Of a stretch of DNA of 64,000 nt, positions 8,641-17,617 are shown in pieces (within the stretch, counting starts at the first letter, position 1; every line of letters starts with the position of its first letter). The stretch spans positions 1 through 64,000 of the forward strand of contig VGVR01000015.1 in the NCBI GenBank assembly GCA_016873995.1, given 5' to 3'. Made by a program: the position numbers and the translations under genes. The notes under the pieces are model-generated. The model searched no databases, was not told where the DNA came from, and worked only from the letters and a program-made list of their open reading frames with translations. This DNA comes from Gemmatimonadota bacterium. Its GTDB lineage: Bacteria > Gemmatimonadota > Gemmatimonadetes > Longimicrobiales > Gaopeijiaceae.

Positions 8641-9975
8641 ATGGCGCTCGGCCACGAACGCCGCATTCTCGCGTTGGCGGTCCTGGTCGGACTCCCCGGC
8701 GTTGCCGCCGCCCTAGCGCTCCTCTGGCTGGGCGATTTCGCCCCCCGAACGGTGTGGACGGCGACCGCGCTGCTCCTGCTCGCCTGGGTCGGCGCGGCCG
8801 TCCTGCTCCGCGACCAGGTGGCGCGCCCGCTCGGCACGCTCGCCAACATGCTCGCGGCGCTGCGCGAAGGGGACTTCTCGATTCGGGCGCGCGTGCCCGG
8901 GGGTGGGGCACCCGATTCGCTCTCGCTCGCCTACGCGGAGATGAACGCCCTCGAGAGTCTCCTCCGCAACCAGCGGCTGGGGGCGGTGGAGGCCACCGAA
9001 ACGCTCAGGAAGGTGCTCGAGGAGATCGACGTCGCGGTGTTCGCATTCGATCCCGACGTCGTGCTGCGCATCGTCAACCGCGCCGGGGAGCGATTGCTCG
9101 CGCAACCGGCGGATCGCCTCATCGGGCGGAGCGCGGCGGAGCTCAGGCTCGCGGAGACGCTCACCGGCATCGCCCCGCGTACGCTCGAGCTCGCGCACGC
9201 CGGCGGGGCGGGCCGGTGGGAACTCCGCCGCAGCGTGGTGCGGCAGGAAGGGTATCCGCTCCAGCTCATTGCCCTCTCCGACCTGAGCCGGGCGTTGCGC
9301 GAGGAAGAGAGGGCAGCCTGGAAGCGCATCATCCGTGTGCTCTCGCACGAGATCAACAACTCGCTCGCCCCCATCAAGTCGATCTCGGGCAGCCTGAAGG
9401 GCATGCTCGCGCGCGAACGGCTGGCGGGCGATCTCGGCGACGACGTGGAGCGCGGGCTCGCCGTCATCCAGGGGCGGGCGGAGGCGCTCGGCCGCTTCAT
9501 GGCGTCGTACGCGACGTTGGCGCGCCTTCCGCCGCCGGAGCCGGTGGACGTGGACGTGGCGGTCCTGGTCCGCCGGGTGGCCGACCTCGAGACCCGCCTT
9601 CCGGTCGAAGTCATCGGCGGGCCCTCACTCACGCTGCGGGCGGACCAGGACCAGCTCGAGCAGGCGCTCATCAACCTGGTGCGCAACGCGGTCGACGCGA
9701 CGGTGGAGGCGGGAGGAAGCGCAGGCGTGAGCATCCGCTGGATCACGCGCACCGGCAAGCTGCATCTGTTGGTGGAGGACTGCGGGCGCGGCCTGACCGA
9801 CACGGCGAACCTCTTCGTCCCGTTCTACACAACGAAGCCGGGGGGCTCGGGGATCGGGCTCGTGCTGTCCCGCCAAATCGCCGAAGGGCACGGGGGGACG
9901 CTCGAGCTCGAGAACCGGGGGGACGGTTCCGGGGCCCGGGCGCGGATGATCCTGCCGCTGGACGCGTCGGCCTGA
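8641..9975 (+). CDS. NtrY-like sensor histidine kinase
   Basis: The ATG follows the preceding stop with no gap. Two N-terminal membrane helices (about residues 8-32 and 37-58) lead into a HAMP segment (RDQVARPLGTLANMLAALRE), a PAS-like domain (LEEIDVAVFAFDPDVVLRIV), a dimerisation helix with His236 in LSHEINNSLAP, and an ATPase domain with N-box NLVRNAVDA, DCGRGL and GGSGIGLVLSRQIAEGHGG. The INNSLAPI H-box and the lack of a large periplasmic loop match the NtrY group. It is the obvious partner of the NtrC-type regulator upstream. The sensed signal is unknown. Confidence 0.9.
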   Translation: MALGHERRILALAVLVGLPGVAAALALLWLGDFAPRTVWTATALLLLAWVGAAVLLRDQVARPLGTLANMLAALREGDFSIRARVPGGGAPDSLSLAYAEMNALESLLRNQRLGAVEATETLRKVLEEIDVAVFAFDPDVVLRIVNRAGERLLAQPADRLIGRSAAELRLAETLTGIAPRTLELAHAGGAGRWELRRSVVRQEGYPLQLIALSDLSRALREEERAAWKRIIRVLSHEINNSLAPIKSISGSLKGMLARERLAGDLGDDVERGLAVIQGRAEALGRFMASYATLARLPPPEPVDVDVAVLVRRVADLETRLPVEVIGGPSLTLRADQDQLEQALINLVRNAVDATVEAGGSAGVSIRWITRTGKLHLLVEDCGRGLTDTANLFVPFYTTKPGGSGIGLVLSRQIAEGHGGTLELENRGDGSGARARMILPLDASA

Positions 9976-10115
9976 GCCGGCGGCCGGGGCGCCGGGCCGT
10001 CGGCGGTCCGTATTGCCGCCGTGGTCACCGCGTGCACCCTTTCATTTTCATTACCTTGAGGCGACCCGCACCTCGCCGCCAGAGCGCGGCGCGGCCCCAC
10101 AACGCTTCCCCCGGG

Positions 10116-11027
10116 GTGAGCAGCTTGCAGCACCGGCCCATCAAGGTCCTGCTCGTCGAATCCGACGAGGACTACGCGGCCGAGGTGCGCGATAGCCTTT
10201 CCGGTGGAAAGGCCGCAGGCCTGGAGATCGAGGTGGCGTCGGAGCTCAGCCAAGCGCTGGCTCGCCTGAGCCAGGGCGGGGTCGATGCGATCCTGCTCGC
10301 TCTCGACTTGGCGGACAGCCGGGGGATGGTCACGTTCGACCGGGCCTTCGCGCTCGCCCCCGACTTTCCCATCATCGTCCTCACTGGTGAGCCGGACGAA
10401 GAGGCCGCGGTCGCGGCGTTGCAGGGCGGGGCGCAGGACTATCTGGTGAAGTCCGAGGTGACCCCCGGCATGCTCGTGCGCGCCGTGCGGCACGCGATCG
10501 AGAGGCACCGGCTCTTCTCCGCGCTCCGGAGCCTCTCGCTCATCGACGATCTCACCGGCCTCTACAACCGCCGGGGGTTCGCGGACCTGGGCGAGCAGTA
10601 CCTCAAGCTGGCCCGCCGCTCGGGTCGCGGCGTGACGATGGTCTACTTGGATCTGGACCGCTTCAAGACCATCAACGACTCGCTGGGCCACCACGTCGGC
10701 GACCGCGCGCTGCTCAAGGTCGCCGACATTCTGCGTGCCACGTTCCGGCGGTCCGACATCATCGCCCGCCTGGGGGGCGACGAATTCGGTGTCCTGGCGC
10801 TGGAAGCTGCCGACGAAAGCTCCGACCTTCTGGTACAGCGTTTGCGGGAGCGGGTGGTCGACTTCAACCGCAGCAGCCCGGAGCCGTATCAATTGTCGGT
10901 CAGCATCGGCATGGCCCGCCACGACGACGACCTGCGCGTGCGCCTGGATGACTTGGTCGCGGAGGCGGACAGCGCCATGTACCGTGAGAAGCACGGCAAG
11001 CGTGCCGCGGCCCTGAGGGAGAGATGA
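10116..11027 (+). CDS. REC-GGDEF response regulator (diguanylate cyclase)
   Basis: The GTG at 10116 opens VSSLQHRPIKVLLVESDED, a receiver domain (residues about 8-125). A linker helix leads into a GGDEF domain (about 140-303) with the catalytic motif GGDEF at residues 220-224 and an RRSD inhibitory site exactly five residues upstream, so product feedback is expected. DDLTGLYNRRGF and DLDRFKTINDSLGHHVGD are the standard nucleotide and metal elements. It should make cyclic di-GMP under two-component control. It overlaps the next ORF (ATGA), whose N-terminus belongs to a type IV pilus ATPase, a common partnership in this kind of bacterium. Confidence 0.92.
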   Translation: MSSLQHRPIKVLLVESDEDYAAEVRDSLSGGKAAGLEIEVASELSQALARLSQGGVDAILLALDLADSRGMVTFDRAFALAPDFPIIVLTGEPDEEAAVAALQGGAQDYLVKSEVTPGMLVRAVRHAIERHRLFSALRSLSLIDDLTGLYNRRGFADLGEQYLKLARRSGRGVTMVYLDLDRFKTINDSLGHHVGDRALLKVADILRATFRRSDIIARLGGDEFGVLALEAADESSDLLVQRLRERVVDFNRSSPEPYQLSVSIGMARHDDDLRVRLDDLVAEADSAMYREKHGKRAAALRER

Positions 11028-12427
11028 GCGAGGACACGCCGTCCGTCGAAGCCCCCACCCGGGCCGGAGCGTCGGCCGCGGATGACGCGCCGCGGGCCCC
11101 CAAAGGCGCGCTGCATTGGCTCGTCCGCATCGCGGAGCGGGCGGGGTACGCCGAGGCGCAGCGGCCCGACGTCCCGGTGGGCGCTGCGGCTCCGCTGGCC
11201 TGGAGCGAGGTCACGAAGGCCTACGGCGTCACCGATCCCCAATTGGCCGAGCTGGTCGCCGAGTACTTCCGACTGAGCGTTGCGGACATCAACCGTGCGG
11301 ATCCGAATGCGGCGCTCCTCGTGCCCGAGGTGATGGCGCGCAAGCATCACGTCTTCCCGCTCGGCGAGGACGACCGGCAGATCGCGGTAGCTACCTGCGA
11401 TCCGACCAACGTAGAGGCCGAGCGCGCGCTCGGGTTCGCCACCGGCCGCACGCCGCTCTTCAAGGTGGCCGCTCCGCGCACGATCCAGGACGCGCTCGAC
11501 CAGCGCTTCTCGCCCGAGAAGGCCGTGGACGCGCTGCTCGGCGGGCTCGCCGACGACGTCAGCGAAGACGCGGTCAAGCTGGTCGAGGAGATGGGCCCCG
11601 AGTCCATCTCGGAGGACGACGTCACGTCCACCCCGGTGGTGAAGCTCACCAACCTGATCATCCGCGACGCCATCACGCAGGGGGCGAGCGACATCCACCT
11701 GAAGGATGTAGCGGTGCTGGGGCGCGCCGCGATGGGCCTCGCATGGGTCGCAGGGTGGCTCTGCGCGCCTATCCCCACCGCGGCCCAAGACGCCACGTGT
11801 CGGCTGCTCTGTGCGCCCGACTTCAAGTTCGAGCCGACGGTCACGCTCGAGAATCTCGGCAGCCGCGCGCGCGTCGACGTAGGCGGGCAAGTCGAGCAGA
11901 CCGAGCGCGAGACGGTCCTAGAGCTCATCTTCTCGGTGGGGATTCCCACGACGATTCCACGAGTCGGGTTCACTCTCGAGGCGATCTTCGCGCCCTTCAA
12001 GGGCACGGACGAGCAGCCGTTCACGGGAGAGACGGCACAGGGCCTCGGTCGAGACGAGATCAGGGACAACCTTCCCGAGATCGAGTCCGAGCTGAACTTC
12101 GACCTGCTCACCGGTGGTGAGACCGGCGGATGGGTCTCCTCGCACGTCGACGTCGTCGACAAGTTCAGTCCCGGTGAGCTGCCTGGGGACGGCGGCGCCT
12201 ACACCCACAAGCTCAATTTCGAGTGGGATACGGCGCTGCACGTGTTCAACTTCCTGCCCGAGGGACGCTGGCTGCGAGAGCTGGAGCTCGAGTTGTCGAT
12301 CGACTACATGGCGAGTGGGATACCGAAGGCAGGGGACTTGGTTGGAGGCGAGCTCTACCTGGACGACGCGAGCCCCTGGTCGGCCTCGCTGGTGTTCGTG
12401 ATGCCTCTGGCCCCTCTGGTCCCATGA
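11024..12427 (+). CDS. Chimeric ORF: PilB/GspE N-terminus fused to an exported beta-rich protein
   Basis: Residues 1-226 are the N-terminal part of a type IV pilus/type II secretion ATPase: the MshEN-like region (LLVPEVMARKHHVFPLGEDD, IAVATCDPTN) and the start of the ATPase (TPVVKLTNLIIRDAITQG, ASDIHL). Homologues continue SDIHxEP into the Walker A core, which is absent. Instead, from about residue 227 (nt 11702) the frame changes to DVAVLGRAAMGLAWVAGWLC then APIPTAAQ, a signal peptide, and about 215 residues of outer-membrane-like sequence (FKFEPTVTLENL, FVMPLAPL at the end). A GTG at 11714 with AAGGA upstream could start that second gene alone. The ORF most likely records a deletion (or misassembly) joining two genes. 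It overlaps the cytochrome gene by 4 bp. Confidence 0.7.
   Translation: MSEDTPSVEAPTRAGASAADDAPRAPKGALHWLVRIAERAGYAEAQRPDVPVGAAAPLAWSEVTKAYGVTDPQLAELVAEYFRLSVADINRADPNAALLVPEVMARKHHVFPLGEDDRQIAVATCDPTNVEAERALGFATGRTPLFKVAAPRTIQDALDQRFSPEKAVDALLGGLADDVSEDAVKLVEEMGPESISEDDVTSTPVVKLTNLIIRDAITQGASDIHLKDVAVLGRAAMGLAWVAGWLCAPIPTAAQDATCRLLCAPDFKFEPTVTLENLGSRARVDVGGQVEQTERETVLELIFSVGIPTTIPRVGFTLEAIFAPFKGTDEQPFTGETAQGLGRDEIRDNLPEIESELNFDLLTGGETGGWVSSHVDVVDKFSPGELPGDGGAYTHKLNFEWDTALHVFNFLPEGRWLRELELELSIDYMASGIPKAGDLVGGELYLDDASPWSASLVFVMPLAPLVP
11702..11716 (+). promoter_or_regulatory. Internal ribosome-binding site and GTG start inside the chimeric ORF
   Basis: AAGGA at 11702-11706 lies 7 nt before GTG 11714-11716, in frame with VLGRAAMGLAWVAGWLC, a plausible signal peptide with cleavage after PTAAQ. 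It marks the likely original start of the downstream exported protein and falls right at the fusion point. Confidence 0.45.
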
Positions 12428-14571
12428 GCGTATCGGACGTGCACCGACCGCCAGGGGCGGGACGGACGCGGCGGCCCGCGGGCGACCGACGCTTCGTCGC
12501 GCTATCCGGGGTGCTCGCGCTGCTCGGCTGCGCGGGCGTGGCGCTGGGCGCGGCCCCGAGCGGGCAGGCCTCGTCCGGGGGCGACGGATTCTCGGGCCGG
12601 GTCACGGGCGGATCGGGTGCGTCGGGGGTGCGCGGCGCCACGGTGCACCTCGTCCCGGTCGACGGGATGGACCTGTCCAGCAACATGACCGCCAGCTCGA
12701 TCTACCTTGCACCGTATCCCGCCGAGGCGTTCGACGAGCCGCTCGAGGACGCGATTCGCGGGGCAGGCGATGACTTCCCGCGCGCGACGACCGACGCGAA
12801 CGGCGCCTTCACGATCGACCTCGTGCCCGACGGGCGCTTCTTCATCCACGTCACGCCCGCAGCGGCGGACGCCGAACACCTCCCCGGCGGCGACCAGAGC
12901 CGGCGCAGCCACGCTGCCGAAGATCTGCGCGGACGCGAGATGACCATCCGACTCTCGGACAACCCATCGCCCGCAGCCCGCGCGGTGGGGAGCTCGCGGT
13001 GTCTCGAGTGTCATGCCGAGCAGGAGCACTGGGCCCAGACCGCGCACAAGCTCGGGTGGACGCCGCCGCACGCGCCCGGAGCGCTGCAGGACTTCTCGCG
13101 GCACCCTGAGTGGGGTGCGGCTCTCGCGTCGTTTCCGGCGGTGGGCGACTACACGCGGGGCACTCGGCTCGAGCTGGGCGACTACGATGCGACGCGGGGT
13201 GACGACAAGTTCAAGCTGAGGGTGGCCGGCGATGCCCGGCTCCCCATCACGACGACGTTTGCTGACGTCTACCTGTGGAGGAGCACGAGCGATCAGCGCT
13301 TCTACATCACGCTGGTGAACCGACTCAACCCGCAGGATCCGAACAGCCCGGCCCACCTGCCGATCGAGCTCGTGTACGGGGGCGTGGTGCACGACCAGCG
13401 CTACATCGTCTCGGTCCCTCGCGGGCTCGGCGACCGGCAGGGTTGGTACACGCTGCTGCGCTACAACTCGAGCGGTCGCGACGAGCGGCTGAACCGCACC
13501 CGTCGCGTGTGGCACGACTACAAGTTCTGGATGTGGTGGTCCGCAGGCGGGGACGGCGCGTACGGGAGCGCCGACGACGTGCTCGCGGCGCCTCCCATCA
13601 ACAACAACGCCATCCAGACGATGTGCGCGGGATGCCACTTCACTGGTTGGGAGCGATACCAGGATGCGGCGTCGGGTCAGGTGTTGGCGAGGGCCGTCGA
13701 CGATCCGGCCGGCGAGGCCAACATCGACGACGACCCCGCCATGGACGAGATCAACATAGGGTGCGAGAACTGCCACGGTCCGGGTTCCGAGCACGTGGCC
13801 AACCCGGCGTCCGGGCGCATCGTGTCGCCGCAGGACCTCTCCGCGGAGCGCGCGAGCGTCGTGTGCGGTCGCTGCCACGACCGCCGGCAGGGGTACGGCG
13901 GCCCATACGTAGGGTACACGCAGGCGGTGAGCGAGACCGGCGAGATGGCGAGGCCCGGCGTCAGCCGGCACGAGCTGCTCACGCGGTACACGGATCCCGT
14001 CAAGAAGGGCCCCACCATGGCGGGCCCGGGCCGGGAGAACAACATCTGGCCCGACGACGTGCACTCGACGCAGCCGCACCAGCAGTACTCGGACTTCCTG
14101 AAGTCGACGATGTACCGCAACGACCGTATCCTCGTGACGTGCAGCGACTGCCACGAGATGCACGCCACGACGCCGTATGCGCGCTTCCTGCGCGGCGACG
14201 CAGAGGACCCGAACTCGGCGCTCTGCCAGCGGTGCCACGTGGTGGACCTGCTGCCGCACATGCAGACGAAGGCCGGCGCCACCATGAAGGGTGAAATGAC
14301 GCGCTGCATCGACTGCCACATGCCGGGCACCGCGAACACGGGTGGGATCGCGGGGGACTACGGGCGCATGCTGCACACGCCGCCGTACGCGAACGCCGCC
14401 GAGGAAGAAGCGAACGCCTACTGGGAGAGCCCCATCAACTCACACGTGTTCGACGTGCCCCGGAAGACGAACGTCGCGGTGGACGGCGTTCCACCCGGCC
14501 GGGCCATGCCGATCCCGTACACGGCGGCGTGCGGCACCTGCCACCTGGTGGACGAGCTGCCGTACCGCTAG
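12424..14571 (+). CDS. Exported octaheme c-type cytochrome with N-terminal carboxypeptidase-regulatory-like domain
   Basis: The ATG at 12424 overlaps the previous stop (ATGA). A signal segment (RRFVALSGVLALLGCAGVAL) precedes a beta-sandwich like CarboxypepD_reg (FSGRVTGGSG ... TTDANGAFTIDLVPDGRF, about residues 55-145). Eight CXXCH heme-binding motifs follow: CLECH (193), CAGCH (401), CENCH (447), CGRCH (481), CSDCH (573), CQRCH (601), CIDCH (628) and CGTCH (703). The 200-residue stretch between hemes 1 and 2 has no heme. The arrangement resembles cytochrome c554-type multiheme proteins. It should carry electrons in the periplasm or at the cell surface. Neighbours are the exported beta-rich protein upstream and a convergent porin downstream. 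Confidence 0.88.
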   Translation: MSVSDVHRPPGAGRTRRPAGDRRFVALSGVLALLGCAGVALGAAPSGQASSGGDGFSGRVTGGSGASGVRGATVHLVPVDGMDLSSNMTASSIYLAPYPAEAFDEPLEDAIRGAGDDFPRATTDANGAFTIDLVPDGRFFIHVTPAAADAEHLPGGDQSRRSHAAEDLRGREMTIRLSDNPSPAARAVGSSRCLECHAEQEHWAQTAHKLGWTPPHAPGALQDFSRHPEWGAALASFPAVGDYTRGTRLELGDYDATRGDDKFKLRVAGDARLPITTTFADVYLWRSTSDQRFYITLVNRLNPQDPNSPAHLPIELVYGGVVHDQRYIVSVPRGLGDRQGWYTLLRYNSSGRDERLNRTRRVWHDYKFWMWWSAGGDGAYGSADDVLAAPPINNNAIQTMCAGCHFTGWERYQDAASGQVLARAVDDPAGEANIDDDPAMDEINIGCENCHGPGSEHVANPASGRIVSPQDLSAERASVVCGRCHDRRQGYGGPYVGYTQAVSETGEMARPGVSRHELLTRYTDPVKKGPTMAGPGRENNIWPDDVHSTQPHQQYSDFLKSTMYRNDRILVTCSDCHEMHATTPYARFLRGDAEDPNSALCQRCHVVDLLPHMQTKAGATMKGEMTRCIDCHMPGTANTGGIAGDYGRMLHTPPYANAAEEEANAYWESPINSHVFDVPRKTNVAVDGVPPGRAMPIPYTAACGTCHLVDELPYR

Positions 14572-14573
14572 CA

Positions 14574-14602
14574 GGTGCTCGCGGAGCGACGACGCGAGCA
14601 CC
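14574..14602. terminator. Hairpin terminator between convergent cytochrome and porin genes
   Basis: A perfect 10-bp stem, GGTGCTCGCG (14574-14583) and CGCGAGCACC (14593-14602), with a 9-nt loop, begins 3 nt after the cytochrome stop codon. There is no T tract, so Rho assistance or 3' end protection is possible. Confidence 0.6.
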
Positions 14603-14687
14603 GGGGGCACGTCCCGCGGCCGGATGCCTCGGCGCCGGGGCAGGACGCCCCGCCCAGGCCGTGCCCGCGCGAGCTACCGTCGCTGCC

Positions 14688-15725
14688 TCAGATCCTGAGC
14701 TGCCACTGCACGCGGACCTGGTCCGCCGACGTCCCGTCCGTCTCGCTCTCGAGGCGTAAGTAATCCGCCTGGAGCTTCATGTTGTGACCCTGGAAGTACC
14801 GAGAGAGCGAGACGCCTTTCTCGGTCCGGTCCGACGTGACGGCGTCACGCGTGTCGGGGTCGATCGTCCCGTAGCGGCCCGCCAGCTCGTACCCCGGCCG
14901 GACCACGTATCCGGCCTGCACGTACCAGCCGTTCGTGTCACGCGTCGGATTCGTGTCCGACACGAGCTGCTCGAGCACGTACTCGCCCACGGTGTTGAAC
15001 CCCTGCACCTTGAACGCTGCCTCGAAACCCACGCGGCGCGCCGTGTACGCCGTGGTCCCGTACCGGGTACTGAGCGCCGCCACGCCCAGGGAGAGCAGCG
15101 GCGACTCGGGGTAGTCGAGCGCGCTCTCCTCGAGCGCGAAGGGCCCGAGGGGGTTCCACATCACGCGCGCAGCCTTGAGGTACTGCCCGTCGTCGTTGGT
15201 GAGCTTGAGCCCCTCGCCGTTGAAGATGCCCGCCGAGTAGCTCACGTCTCCTGCCGCACCGCTGACCCAGGCTCCCGGCTGGCGCGCCGGGTTGAAGCGA
15301 GCGTCGAGGATGCCGCGGTCGACGAACTGGAGCCCTGTGTCCGAGGTGAGCTGCTGTCTGCCGAAGGGGGCCTTGGCTTGTCCGGCGGACACGCTCAGTC
15401 GCGGGTGCAGCTCGGTGGTGATCCAGCCGTCCACCAGCCGGGTCGCGGCGCCGGCCATGTCGATCTGGATCTGATAGCTGAACCGCTCGTGCGCATCGCC
15501 GCGCAGCGTCAGGCGCGCGCGCCGCACCCGGAAGGAGCCCTGCGAAGTGCCCCCCTCGGGGGAGACCCACGCCCACTGCGGCTGGAGGTAGAAGCTCACG
15601 CCGACGGTGTTGCCGCCGACCTGGATCTGGGCCGCGATCGTCGCGGGAGCGGCCGTGAGGCCGAGCACTCCGGCGACGATGAAGAGCGGGAGACCGAAGA
15701 TCCGAGCGCGGGCGGTCGATCGCAT
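14688..15725 (-). CDS. OprO/OprP-family phosphate-selective-type porin
   Basis: A 345-residue protein with a signal peptide (FGLPLFIVAGVLGLTAAP, cleavage near TIAAQ) and a predicted 16-strand barrel. GSFRVRRARLTLRGDAHERF, YQIQIDMAG, LSVSAGQAKAPFGRQQLTS and the final VRVQWQLRI match the porin O/P family, including the usual C-terminal strand ending in a hydrophobic residue. It would form an outer-membrane channel for anions, sugars or other solutes; the phosphate preference cannot be read from sequence. It converges on the octaheme cytochrome gene, so it may be functionally linked but is not in the same operon. Confidence 0.85.
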   Translation of the reverse strand: MRSTARARIFGLPLFIVAGVLGLTAAPATIAAQIQVGGNTVGVSFYLQPQWAWVSPEGGTSQGSFRVRRARLTLRGDAHERFSYQIQIDMAGAATRLVDGWITTELHPRLSVSAGQAKAPFGRQQLTSDTGLQFVDRGILDARFNPARQPGAWVSGAAGDVSYSAGIFNGEGLKLTNDDGQYLKAARVMWNPLGPFALEESALDYPESPLLSLGVAALSTRYGTTAYTARRVGFEAAFKVQGFNTVGEYVLEQLVSDTNPTRDTNGWYVQAGYVVRPGYELAGRYGTIDPDTRDAVTSDRTEKGVSLSRYFQGHNMKLQADYLRLESETDGTSADQVRVQWQLRI

Positions 15726-15966
15726 AGGGTATGGCGCGACGGGGGTAAGGACGGCGTAAGGGACGACGGACGGCGAACCCTAGGCGACCCCGCCGGATCT
15801 GACAAGCCGCGCGGGCCGCACCCCCCGGGATCGCCCCGCGCTCCGATTGACACCTCTGGAGGCCAGCCGCAGGTTTCCCTGCTGCCGCAAGGCCTGCCGG
15901 TGCACGATGTTCGAGCCGGCGCCGCCGCGGCTCATCTCGCCGAACTTCGCTCAACTGACGCGCCGC

Positions 15967-17604
15967 ATGTTCAAGACACTCCGGGGCCGCATCGTCACCA
16001 TCGTCGTCATCGTGGCGATCGCGGCGTGGCAGCTCATCGCCCACCGGAACAACACCGGGGACTGGCTGAAGCTCGGCCTCGACCTCCAGGGGGGCATGCA
16101 CCTGGTGCTCGAGGTGGACGATCCCCAGGGGACGATGACGAGCGACGCGCGCGCAGACATGATCGCACGCGTCGAGATGATCGTGCGGACGCGCATCGAC
16201 GAGTTCGGCGTGGCCGAGCCGCTCATCCAGAGGGTCGGCAGTGAGCGCATGATCGTCGAGCTCGCCGGCGTATCGGACGAGGAGCAGGCCAAGGGAATCG
16301 TGACGCGGAATGCGTTCCTCGAGTTCAAGCTAGTGCAGCAGTCGGCGATGGATGAGACCGCGCTCCGCAGGGTCGATCGCGCCATCGTGGCTGCCTTGGG
16401 CGTCGACTCGATCCGCGCCATGGGACGCGCGGTCGAAGATCGGGGCGAGACCGTGGAGGACATCCTCTTCCGGCGCGATTCGACCGCCGCGGACAGCGCG
16501 GCAGCTGCGGCGACCGCGGCGGCCGACAGTGCCCAAGCGGCAGCGGATGCATTGCGCCCGTTCTCGTCACTGCTGGGGTACGGTGATATCCCGGGCACGT
16601 TCATGGTCGACGTCGAGGACGTGCCGGCGGCTCAGCACTTTCTGGGCCTTCCCGAGGTGCAGCGCTCGCTGCCGCGTGACGTGTCGCTGCAGTGGGGTAC
16701 CGACCTCGTGCCTCGCGGCGTGCGGAACTACCAGGCGCTCTACACGCTCACTGCGGACGCCTTCCTGACCGGTGACCAGCTCGAGAACGCGAGCGCGCAG
16801 CGCGACCCGCAGTTCAACCAATCGATCGTCAACTTCGAGCTGTCCCGTGAAGGCGGACGCGAATTCTCCAGGTTCAGCGCGGCCAACGTAGGCAACTACC
16901 TTGCGATCGTGCTCGACGGCGAAGTCATGAGTGCGCCGGTCATTCGTGACCGCATCGGCGCACGCGGCCAGATCGAGATGGGGCAGGGCACGCCACTCGA
17001 GGTCGCCCGCGATTTGGCACTCGTCCTGCGTGCCGGTGCGCTTCCGGCCCGGATCAGCATCATCGAAGAGCGCACGGTGGGTCCGTCCCTCGGGCAGGAC
17101 TCCATCGACGCGGGCGTCATCGCGGGCGTGGTCGGCACCCTCGCGGTCGTGATCTTGATGATCGGGTACTACCGGCTCGCGGGTGTGCTCGCGGTGGGGG
17201 CGCTCGCCTTCTACGTGCTGCTCATTCTCGGCGGTATGGCTGCGATAGACGCGACGCTCACGCTGCCGGGCATCGCCGGAATCATCCTCTCGATCGGAAT
17301 GGCCGTGGACGCGAACGTGCTCATCTTCGAGCGCATCCGAGAGGAGCTCCATGCCGGGCGCGCGACGCGGACTGCGGTGGACGAAGGCTTCGCGAACGCG
17401 CTGTCCGCGATCGTGGACTCGAATATCACCACGCTGATCACCGGCCTCGTGCTCTTCCAGTTCGGTACCGGTCCGGTACGTGGCTTCGCGGTTACCATGT
17501 CGATCGGCATCCTGGCTTCGTTCGTGTCGGCGATCTTCGTCACCAAGACCCTCTTCCTCGTATACCTGCAGGGGAAGAGGGCCTCGGACCCCATCAGCAT
17601 CTAG
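15967..17604 (+). CDS. secD: Protein translocase subunit SecD
   Basis: The ATG at 15967 gives MFKTLRGRIVTIVVIVAIAAW, the first membrane helix of SecD; ATGs at 15847 and 15907 would only add a non-membrane leader. GLDLQGGMHLVLEVD, a large periplasmic P1 head with an Ala/Asp-rich insertion (about residues 165-195), VLDGEVMSAPVIRDRIGARG and five C-terminal helices including SIGMAVDANVLIFERIREEL are all present. SecD works with SecF to pull preproteins from SecYEG using the proton gradient. The secF gene follows 13 bp later. No yajC is seen upstream. Confidence 0.95.
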   Translation: MFKTLRGRIVTIVVIVAIAAWQLIAHRNNTGDWLKLGLDLQGGMHLVLEVDDPQGTMTSDARADMIARVEMIVRTRIDEFGVAEPLIQRVGSERMIVELAGVSDEEQAKGIVTRNAFLEFKLVQQSAMDETALRRVDRAIVAALGVDSIRAMGRAVEDRGETVEDILFRRDSTAADSAAAAATAAADSAQAAADALRPFSSLLGYGDIPGTFMVDVEDVPAAQHFLGLPEVQRSLPRDVSLQWGTDLVPRGVRNYQALYTLTADAFLTGDQLENASAQRDPQFNQSIVNFELSREGGREFSRFSAANVGNYLAIVLDGEVMSAPVIRDRIGARGQIEMGQGTPLEVARDLALVLRAGALPARISIIEERTVGPSLGQDSIDAGVIAGVVGTLAVVILMIGYYRLAGVLAVGALAFYVLLILGGMAAIDATLTLPGIAGIILSIGMAVDANVLIFERIREELHAGRATRTAVDEGFANALSAIVDSNITTLITGLVLFQFGTGPVRGFAVTMSIGILASFVSAIFVTKTLFLVYLQGKRASDPISI

Positions 17605-17617
17605 GCTGCCAGATTCT

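Noticed and set aside
12502-14376. A 624-codon minus-strand frame opposite the octaheme cytochrome
   Set aside because: The plus strand has eight heme motifs and a signal peptide; the antisense frame has low-complexity His/Arg/Val runs only.
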